Below, piece after piece: positions 55,222 through 64,000 of a DNA stretch of 64,000 bases. Source of the stretch: Acephala macrosclerotiorum (Eukaryota > Ascomycota > Leotiomycetes > Helotiales > Mollisiaceae). Under the pieces are notes generated by a model. It was not told where the DNA came from and did no database searches. It saw only the letters and a list, made by a program, of their open reading frames with translations. The translations under genes were made by a program, and so were the position numbers. The stretch spans positions 62,001-126,000 of the forward strand of contig MU119246.1 in the NCBI GenBank assembly GCA_014904845.1, written 5' to 3'. Positions within the stretch are counted from its first letter, which is position 1. Each line of letters starts with the position of its first letter.

Positions 55222-58200
55222 CTTGACTCAATTTAAAATTTCTCTTCGTTCCTTGATGTACTATATCCCTCAGCGACGGCCGGCGTCAATATCCCAAAAA
55301 GCAGGCGTGGCGAAAGAAAGTGTGGTCGAAGAAACCTCGACCGAAAAAGGTGCTTAAATTTGACCTCCTATTCACGATAGGAAGGCGCAACAGAGAATCG
55401 AATTGAAGATTAAGAAACAATAGAGACAGACGGTATACAGTATGAAGAGAAAATGCCGGAATGGATGGAAGGAAACACTTGCATTGTGAAGCTGGGGCCG
55501 TGCTGAGAGAAGTAGCCCCATCGTTGCGGACGTTGTCATCGTGTAAGGTTGCGGAGATCCGCGACGGAACGTGTGTCAGGTTCTGCCTCGAAAAGGCAGT
55601 CTGAGGCAGGAATCTCGCGACATTGAAAGGCACGGGCCAATCAGGTACGTGGTTTCAGTCATTTCCAGAATGAAGTACCGGCTCCTTGGGTCGATTTGGA
55701 CGAGGCGCCGAAGGGAGTCGACTGTCTTTTTTCATGAAACTGAGAAGAGGACGGGTGGTTGAGAAAAGGAGGCGCCAAAATTAGGTTCTCGCTTAATTGA
55801 GGGAGTGATTTTCCCTGGGGTTGCGTGGACCACTCGATTCGAGGGGTGTTGCATACGTTTGGCGTGACAAGGCTGTTGCAGATGAGCCTTACAGATGGTG
55901 AGAATCATTCGATACGCGTGGTGGGGGTCGTTCGATAGGCAAGCACGTGGGATATGAGGAGAAACTTGGAAGAGACTCAAGATGTTTCGTACCTATCACG
56001 TGACAAGAAACAGAGTTCCTTCGAGCTTTGATGCACAGTGACGACAGTGATAGAGATGAGTTTGAATGAATGAATGAAACAACTCGAGATGAACTGCTCT
56101 TAACACGGGTATTATAGGTGCCGTGGCGACTGCTTAGAGTTTCGGGACGCTTACCCTAGAAAAGGGGGAGATTTGGAAAACATGAGAGCAAAAGAACAAT
56201 AAACGTAGACCAGATAGGATGTTTCCTTAAAGCTGCAAAAGATGCATGGGATATATAGAAGATTTCAATGATGGTAGAATCAATTTGCATGAGGGACTTC
56301 GAAATGCGGTGAGAATCGTATGGTCATTGTTGGATCAAGGCTTTATAGATAAGGCTTGAGGACATGGTATTAAAGTTAGGCTTTCTTTCATGTGTGGAGG
56401 AAATGAAGCTAGCAAAAGGTTCACTTATCCGATCCGGAGTTATGAGATTTAGGAACATGAAGGATAAGACAGACAGAAAGACAGAAGTGGAACAGACATC
56501 ATTGCTTCCTCGGTGAAGTGAGAGTGTGCAAATGGAACTTGGTTCGAAATTGCCTGATTCGGTCAAAGGCATATCTCACCACCTTGATTCGAACATGGAC
56601 AGTACGAATATCCGCTGTCTTCCTTTTCCAACAACCAATTATCTGATCATCAACCATTCGCAATTCCTCCCCGAGAGTATCTTTTGAGTTTCTCATCAAA
56701 CGTGTCATGTTCAGCTTCTCGACGTGTCGGTGAACATTTCATGACGCCTAGAGCAAAGCTCGGCCCCATAAGATACCGTCTTTCGTTCACCGACGGTTCG
56801 CCCACACGCGCAATCAACGGGCGAAACCTACAGCCTCTCGACGGAACAAGCAGCAAATTAATCCATAGGAACTCGAATCTTCGAGTCTTCGACATCAGAT
56901 TCACTTTTGATATTCAACTCGGAGTATCACCGATCAATCCCGCTCCCAACCGAGTTTCTCCGCCCTCGGCTGCCTAGCACTGGAGTCCACTTTTGCTCAA
57001 TTCGACTCATTTCATTGGCTCAGCCTGGTGTGGCGCTTACCTCATTAGCGTTGGTAGCGGGACCACACTCGAGCTTGCCCTGAAGGGTTCTTAAAAGGCG
57101 ACTTCCTCTCAAAAGAGAAACCACTTGACCTCTTTGGTTTTTTGCATTGAAACGCGTCGAGACAGACCCGAGAGCAACCAATTCATCCCTGCACATCGAC
57201 AGCAAGCAGCACAAGCAATTCGATTCGAGGTCGAGATCCAGCAAGGCCGTGGAAAAGGAAATTCAATTTCAAGAAAGGTACGTCGCCGTCAGCTTCAATT
57301 TCTACATATGTTTGTCGGTCGCACTCGCACTCGCACTTCCTCCCCTCTATCACGACACTGCCGTTCTGCTTTTGCGCAAAACACTCGGGGCAGCAGCAAC
57401 CATTGAAAAGACCAAACCCTTCTGGGGCGCGTCTACTTCATCGAGTATCAAAATGACGATCCCGTCCCCTAACAGGGCTGGTCTCAACCCCTCCTTCACC
57501 TCCTCGCCCGCTGCGACGAAGAGGCAGCGATATCGAGCAGAACATTCGCATGTGCGCATTGTTATCGAGTCGCGATCGCAGCAGTGCTGGGGTCGAAGTG
57601 CGCCCTCTCGTCCAGATTAACGCGTCTATGGGCAAGTCACACAAGTGTTGGTACCGAATTCCCTCCCTCCCCTTGATGCTTCTCTTATGAGGCTTCGTCT
57701 GATCTCGCGGTCGCGGTCGCGGTCTCGCGTGCGCCCTCAATCTACAGAACGCACCACCGTTGGTTGCATTTCTCGCACCAGCCTTCTGCCTCAAAAGAGC
57801 ATGGTGCAGGGCATTCGGGTGACTGAGCCAAGTCGAACGCTCTACGCCTGCCCACACCTCTCCACCACCACCAGCACCACCACCTCAGCCCTTTCAGCAG
57901 TCGATTCGACCTTCGATCCAGCTCTTCTCCACCACTCACAGCGCCCCAACCTCCGCCCAGAAATCCCTGGTGGCTCTCTCGTCGGCCGCACCCACGCCCG
58001 CAACCAGCACTTCTGGTCTTCCGGGCAGCCCAAGCCCCCCAAGAACCACCAAAGTCCACAAACCCGCCCAAGCTTTGCTCTGCCCCAGCCTCCGCTCATC
58101 TTTCCTTGCAGTTATTCGCCTGTGCTTCTCAATCTATTCTTCTTTCTGTCATCCCGCACCCGCACCGCAGCCCTCACCTTGCCTGATCAATCATTAATCC

Positions 58201-58453
58201 CACTGTTTGTTATTCAGGTTTCCAGGAACAACCTCCTAGCCGGTCGCAAACGCCTCCAGTCGAATCCAGCCGACATCCAAACAGTTGGCTGAATTTACTC
58301 GGTTCTACCCTTCACGCCAACCTCAATCCAGTCTTTCGCGACCAGGTATCTGCGACAAAGCAGGACAACAGCCTCCACTCCCCATAAGCAGTAAGGTCAT
58401 CGGCACGCATCTCAAAAGAGTCATTCTCGTCATACCTTACAGACCTTATCACA
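55222..58453. other. Long gene-poor region, tetraspanin and MCM1 leaders
   Basis: About 3.2 kb without a supportable coding exon between two divergent genes. From about 57280 the plus strand becomes strongly CT-rich with several ATGs (for example the frame 57645-58292), as expected for a long transcribed leader of MCM1 carrying upstream ORFs. A short (CGCGGT)n run is near 57705-57725 and a (CCA)n run near 57860. No domain in any frame. Confidence 0.45.
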
Positions 58454-59257
58454 ATGGCCGATATCACCGACCAACACGACCAAGGTTCACCATCTGCCCT
58501 CGATGAGCATGCTGTCGGCAATGGCAACTCAATCGAAAGTCGCGGCGTCAAGCGCCAGCGACCCTCGACCGCCGACGACGACGACGATGACGATGACAAG
58601 CCCGGACGCGAGCGCAGGAAGATCGAGATCAAGTTCATCACAGACAAGTCGCGTCGACACATTACTTTCTCAAAGCGCAAGGCTGGTATCATGAAGAAGG
58701 TGGGTTTTAATTGCTTCCTTTTACGCGTCGGCGCGCCAATTGTGGTCGCGTTTTGATTGAAGAGCCCCTACTAATTGTTTACATCCAGGCCTACGAACTC
58801 TCCGTCCTCACTGGCACCCAAGTGCTTCTCCTGGTCGTCTCCGAGACTGGTCTTGTCTACACATTCACGACACCTAAGCTCCAACCTCTTGTCACCAAGG
58901 CAGAGGGAAAGAACTTGATTCAGGTATGGAAAAACATGCACATTGTTTAGAAGAACATTCGCTAACATGTATCAGGCCTGTCTCAATGCCCCAGAACCTC
59001 CTTCGAATGGCGAGAATGGTGTTGACGACCAAAACACTGCGGACTCTCCCGAGGAACCTACCCCGCAACACCTTCCACAACAAAACCGCATGCCGCAACA
59101 AACACAAAACATGCACCCAGGCTATATGCCGCAGACCATCGAGCAGCAACAGCAGGCTCTTGCGTACCAGAACTACGTTGCGCAACAACAGAGAGGTGGT
59201 GGTTACCCAATGCCACCTCAGGCGGGTATCCCCCAACAGCATTCGCATCAAGCATAA
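58454..59257 (+). CDS. MCM1: MADS-box transcription factor Mcm1 (SRF type)
   Basis: Exons 58454-58699, 58789-58923 and 58976-59257 join in phase to 220 aa. An N-terminal acidic segment (ADDDDDDDDK) precedes the MADS domain, about residues 52-110: RERRKIEIKFITDKSRRH, ITFSKRKAGIMKKAYELSV, TGTQVLLLVVSETGLVYTF. It is followed by TPKLQPLVTKAEGKNLIQ, the SAM extension of SRF-type factors. The C-terminus is Gln/Pro-rich (IEQQQQALAYQ), typical of activation regions. The first intron splits the MADS helix after IMKK, a position common in fungi. It binds CC(A/T)6GG boxes with partners such as alpha1, Ste12 or Fkh, and acts in mating, cell cycle and development. Wide flanking non-coding DNA suggests complex control. 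Confidence 0.96.
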
Positions 59258-61962
59258 ACTTGAGTTCTTGCATCCCTAGTACACGGAAGAGGGCCTAGTC
59301 TTTAAAGCTGATACCCGACACAATAATACCGTTCGTGTCTTGCGGGTCTCGAACCTCAAAACGTTGCTTGTTCGATTGGTGTTTGGTGTCGATTCATCTG
59401 GGTTTCCTTTTCTTTGACTTGCACAGAACGTCGTTTTCCTCTACTTTACAAAAATCGAAACCTAAAGGCGGATAATGGAATAATATGCCTCTCTTGGAGA
59501 GGGTTTTGACTGGGTTGATGATGCAGGGTACTCTGCGTCTCCGGGGGTGGAAAGCATTTGACTGATGGCAGGAATGGGATATATCTCATTCGCGTTGTCG
59601 TAGTCTTGGGGGTTCTTTGCTTTCGCTCATGCTCTACGTGGCGTTCGTCACGATGCTTCGGTCAAGAGTTCTCTTGCTCTCGGTTGGGATGGGTGGTCCG
59701 GGTCGTTAGTCCCTCTCTCTGTACAGTACAGGCCCTTCATGGGCATCTCTATATGGCGAGGTGAATGCGATGATTATCACTTAAGTGTGCAGCCTGGGCC
59801 CTCTGTGATTTATGATGGTGTGATATGTATGAAGTTAAAACGTGGTTTTTTGATATTGGTTGTTCACTTGGTGTTTTTGGATACCTTGCTTTGGTGGATA
59901 TACCCAGTGTAAGCAATCACTTATTTACTGTTCTGGTCTCGGCGGCCGCATTGTATTGACTTGTTGTTTAACCGTCGAGTGAAGTTTCTATCATCTAGGT
60001 TCAAAGCTGGATTTTTGATGAGAAGGAGCTGTTTCTTTGCTTGAGCTGCACTTTGTGATTGCATCTTCCCCACCTCATATTTGCGCAATATAATAAGCAT
60101 TTGAAGTCCTACATGTTTTGAGAATGAAGTGATTAGGTATGGTTGTATTATGATTGAACGCTAGAAACAAGTCTATGTTATTAGATCACGAGATCGAAAG
60201 CTTGTTATGGAATTTGATTAAGATGATGATTATTGGTCTCTATTTCTCTTGCTTTTGATCAGAAGTAACGCGAGAAGATTTAAAATATCTCTTTCATCTG
60301 ATCTTCGATCTTATTCCTCCTCATACCCAACCTGAGGCGACTCAAGCAAATATCCCCCTTTTCCTATCCTGGTCAATCACAAGACTTGCATTCTGAGTAC
60401 CAGGAACAAGCACACAAACCAAACAACGGTTCATCCCGCCTCGCCCCTATACGATCTACCTGAAGCGGACATAGCAAATAAAACGGAACAAATCCATGCC
60501 GTGCCGTGTTGTTTGCTGTTCCTTCATCTCATCTTAAGGGGGTTTGGTTTTAGCGAGATGCCCCTATTCTTATTTGAGGCGTGGTTTTGCCGGGTATCCT
60601 GGTTTTTATGTTTCTGTCCAACACAAAGGCTTTGAGGAGGCTACGATTCTCGAAGGGGGATGTTTGGTGAGAATTTCCTGCGTGGTGCAGGTAGCCCTTT
60701 GAGGAGTTGGTAAGCTTCTTGCATACGCTTACATCGAGTGTAGCTTACTTGCTTACTAGATTGAAATTCACCAATGAATCACAACGATCATATCTTCCTC
60801 TTTCCTTCCTGTACGAAACTGAGTTGGACATTACTCTCCTTGGTCTTTACAAAGAAATACACATCGAACTCGTTTAAAGACTCCGTTACTGACTTGCAAG
60901 ACTAAAGAATGAAGAAACACTTGGGAATGCCGAAGGAAGAAACCGCACACTAGACAATCTTCCTCGGAATACCCAACATCTGTGAAAAGCACCACGCAGA
61001 CGAGAGAGACAGGTTTTATCTAAATCCTAATTCAACCTATAACAACCCCCACAACACACAGCCACCACACTTCGCCATTCGCATAAGGCACAACACAGGC
61101 GGATGGGCCCCTGAATCTGACAGCCACCTACCCTTCTTGACAATTAAACAAAACTTCACAGTGAAACAGACCTGCTCCTGAAGATTTGGTTCCAAAACGA
61201 GCAAAGAGCAAAACAACCTTACGCAAAGAAAGGCATTGGAGCTACAATGTCGTATGGTAGGTACCTAGTCAGTAGAGATTACATGACTTCGGTGTTGAGG
61301 CTTTCACCGTTAATCTGGCTCGGTAGAAGGAGAATGAAGAGCCCGCGGGGTATTGATATGGATGGTGTAGCATGACAGTGGTGGTCGTGAATCGTAAACG
61401 ACGAGTTAGTAAGCGTTAGGGGTTGGAAGCTTTGGGTTGAGGAATCAGTTGATGCTCATGATGTTCTTTTAAGTTTGAGGGATTTCGAGAAAGGTTGCAT
61501 GTCTTTCTCTCTTCTTGGAGCTATGTTCGTAGCTGTAGTAGCTTGGAGAAATGTGGTCTCAGTTGTAGGACTTAGGGACTTGTAATTTTATAGAAAGTTT
61601 TCGAACAAGAAGCAAGAAGGGTGAAATCGTTCAAGGGTCTATTCATTTTGTACACAACCCTGCCAAATACCTCATCTAAAGCACGTCGATCAAGTGATAT
61701 CCTAGATGATATAACGTACAATTCTCCTACTCGGAACCATGCCATGTCGTGTACCTCAACTCCAACCCTCCAGCTCTCAGTATGCTGTGCTTGCCTGCCT
61801 ACCCTCATCCAGAACGCCATGCAACTTCCAAGAAAACGAAGTAAAGCGAGAAAATCTACATCTGTCCGATCCAAAGCAAATTCGAGGATCTAGCCAGATC
61901 TTCCATTCGTACACGTACGTCTATCTATAACACAAACCCTCCATGTTCGGTGTTCCGGTCCT
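59258..61962. other. Long gene-poor region after MCM1
   Basis: About 2.7 kb. The first part should be MCM1 3' untranslated sequence. Frames at 59558-59764 and 61572-61893 are short and have no domain. No tRNA box pair was found. Confidence 0.4.
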
Positions 61963-63598
61963 TCACACCAAACGTGAAGGCCCTTCACCGGCATTAGAAT
62001 CAGGATTCGGTCCTGGAGAGCCAGAAGAGCCTGGAGGTGGGCCTTTCCCACTCCCGCCATCTCGACGATCTTTATTCCACCAGCGCATTTTCCAAAATCC
62101 ACCTGTGGCGTCTTGTGAATATGTAGTTCGTCGCCGGATGGGACGAGCTGTGAAGCCTGGGAACCCGGTTGAGCGTCTTCTTTTCCTTCTACCTAGTGTG
62201 TCTCTTCTCAATAACGCCGTGGTTTCGTCTGGGATGTGATCGCTGTCTCCGTCTCCTTGTTTCATGGCTGGGGGAGGGAGGTGGATTGAGGCGCTTCTTC
62301 GAGTTGGTAGGCGGGATGGCGAGGGAGATTTCGTGTTATCATCTTCGAGTTCGCCCCAGATTTCGTCGGCTTCTGTGAGGCGGACTAATTTTCGAACGTT
62401 TCGAGTTGCGCCTAGCACGGTGTCCATCTTTGTTCGGGGAGTCATGGGCTCGCCGTTTAGGAGAGCTAGGTGTTCGCCTGCGAGGACTGCTTCTTCGTCC
62501 GCGCCCAATTCATCTGAGTATTCATCATTGTCCGTGTCTTCTACCAAGCCCAGACCTGGTGCCAAGGCACTTTGTGCGACTGCTGGTTGTGTTTGCTCGT
62601 CTGAGAGTCGCCAGGACAGAGCAAGTACGCCAGAGAGGAGGACGACTGTTCCTAAGGCGATGAGTCCGCCATGTAGAGCTGAAAGGCGATCTGTCTGCTT
62701 GAAGTAAATGAGCCCGTCAAGGATAGCTATTATGTTATAGATACAGAAGACGAGGGGGTAGAGGACGGATGTAGAGACGAGCTTGAGGCCACGGTGGAGG
62801 TAATAGAGCTGTGTAAGGGCGAGAGCGATGAGAGCGAGGAGAATTGCCCAGGATTGCCAGTGGTTGAATTGGTTGACTCGGTCAACAATCGTACGGACAA
62901 GTAATTCGACTGCTGATTTGGCAACTAGCAGAGAATGTGCTGATAGGATACCGCTTATGCATCCGTATGCTAGGCCTCGGAAGAGTCGTATTCGAGGACT
63001 TGAGGATATGCTTGGGATTCGAGAGAGGAAACCTGCTATTACGACAATAGCTACCACCAAAAGAAGTTGTAGTACCATCCACACCACGAAGGTTTTCCGT
63101 GCCAGCAGAATCAACAACTGATCCAGAGAATGTGCCGGTTCAGGTATTGCTCCAAAGATTGCAATAAGTATTGCTCCGCTTGAAACCAGAATTGTTCCTC
63201 CTAAAGACCAACGTGTGAATGGTTCCCCCAGAATGACGGTGGCGCAAATCGAATTGAAGACCAGCCCTGAAGCTTGTAAAGTCGAAAGAACGGGCAACGG
63301 TAGTGTTGTTATTTGAATTGTACTCCCGACCAAATTCGATATGATGAACATCGCCATGCCCAGCTGCCATCTCCGCCTCCTGTATGGTGGTCGTCGCACA
63401 TCGTAGGGGTCTTTCTCGTCTTCTAGCAGATGTGATTTTCGTTGCAGAGTAAGTCCAAGGCTTTGTACGCTCGTAGATAGCAGACCAACTAAAATGCCGA
63501 TCTAGAAAACGGTTATTCAAAAGCTGGGGAAGGGGTAAGGTCGAGGGGTTCCTTACTGCTACGCTTCCTCCTGGCGATAGGTCGCCAAGGTTTCCCAT
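61963..63598 (-). CDS. NIPA-family (DUF803) multi-pass membrane transporter
   Basis: Exons 63598-63557 and 63501-61963 (GTAAGG donor, TTCTAG acceptor, phase 0) give 526 aa. After MGNLGDLSPGGSVA come about nine hydrophobic helices: IGILVGLLSTSVQSLGLTL, FIISNLVGSTIQITTLPLPV, LGEPFTRWSLGGTILVSSGA, VVWMVLQLLLVVAIVVIAGF, RGLAYGCISGILSAHSLLVA, WAILLALIALALTQLYYLHR, STSVLYPLVFCIYNIIAILDG and LIALGTVVLLSGVLALSW. This matches the drug/metabolite-transporter-like NIPA fold, and animal NIPA proteins carry Mg2+. The C-terminal ~190 residues are a cytoplasmic Ser/Arg/Gly-rich tail (LGRRKRRRSTGFPG) seen in fungal members. The start is fixed by the short first exon. Confidence 0.88.
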
Positions 63599-64000
63599 CA
63601 CGCTGTGACAGTGTCGCAAGGCTTCATTTGGGGAGATGATGGTGTAACCGCGAGCTGAGGATAGTTGTCGAATCGTGGGATATGGCTTGATTTTGTGAGA
63701 GGTGACTGTTTAGCATGATTTATTTTGAATGTACTCGCGGTCAGGTCGAATGACCTGCGTCTCGCTTGGGTACAGCCGCTTTAGCATGAGGCAAGCTGAG
63801 AACAGACTTGACACTATAAATTCATGTAATTGTCCATTTTTAATATAAATAATATGGATTATAAGACCTGCTGCAGAAGCTCAACTAGATGATCTCGTTC
63901 TGTGGCACACTGGATTTTATCTCAGTCATTTCTGAGCAACCCTAGATTGAAACAGAGTCATGTGATTGAAACGCTAATCACCGTCAAGGTTTAGATCATA
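63599..64000. other. Upstream region of the NIPA-like gene
   Basis: About 400 bp to the right edge, AT-rich at the end (63830-63860). It holds the promoter of the minus-strand transporter gene. No further gene is seen. Confidence 0.4.

Noticed and set aside
57645..58292. 215-codon plus-strand open frame upstream of MCM1
   Set aside because: Pyrimidine-driven low complexity (Ser/Thr/Pro/Arg), no domain, no splice partners; better read as leader sequence.
1..64000. CRISPR array, operon, riboswitch, bacterial replication origin or attachment site
   Set aside because: None seen. The window is eukaryotic nuclear DNA with spliced genes.

Overview
This window is nuclear DNA of a filamentous ascomycete (Pezizomycotina). 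The evidence is the short GT-AG introns of about 45-215 nt with CTAAC/CTGAC branch points, the gene density, and fungal families: a RID-type DNA methyltransferase, a HET-domain relic, a STAND-type N-terminal domain, MSC7 and MCM1. I cannot fix the order with confidence; a Leotiomycete is plausible but is inference. Exon joins below were worked out by hand from splice signals and reading phase, and no alignment was run.

Left part (1-18 kb). The start of a STAND/NLR-like gene runs off the left edge (minus strand). It is followed by a DCR2-like phosphoesterase, a possible broken small secreted protein, a degenerate HET-domain pseudogene, a FAT1/FATP-type acyl-CoA synthetase, a membrane protein with three copies of a six-cysteine module, YIF1 (ER-Golgi traffic) and, divergent from it, the SRP receptor alpha subunit.

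Middle (18-40 kb). Mostly housekeeping genes: an HSL-type esterase lacking the expected catalytic His, ATP synthase subunit d, NAC alpha (EGD2), ribosomal protein eL14, the RID-like methyltransferase, ADE4, a HhH-GPD DNA glycosylase preceded by four diverged copies of an unexplained repeat, an MSC7-like aldehyde dehydrogenase and a two-exon gene of unknown function.

Right part (39.9-64 kb). Two paralogous multi-zinc-finger genes (C2H2 + Zn2Cys6-like cluster + RING-H2) flank a divergent P450/FAD-monooxygenase pair. The second paralog has a frameshift just before an otherwise intact RING and is bracketed by a 62-64 bp direct repeat. After this come a mitochondrial MRS2/LPE10-type Mg2+ channel, a tetraspanin, the MADS-box factor MCM1 in a wide gene-poor region, and a NIPA-family transporter.

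Two threads link genes. (1) A RIP-type methyltransferase sits in the same window as a HET gene stopped at its invariant Trp by a RIP-compatible change. (2) The P450/monooxygenase pair between two related regulator-like genes looks like a small accessory metabolic locus. Both links are inference.
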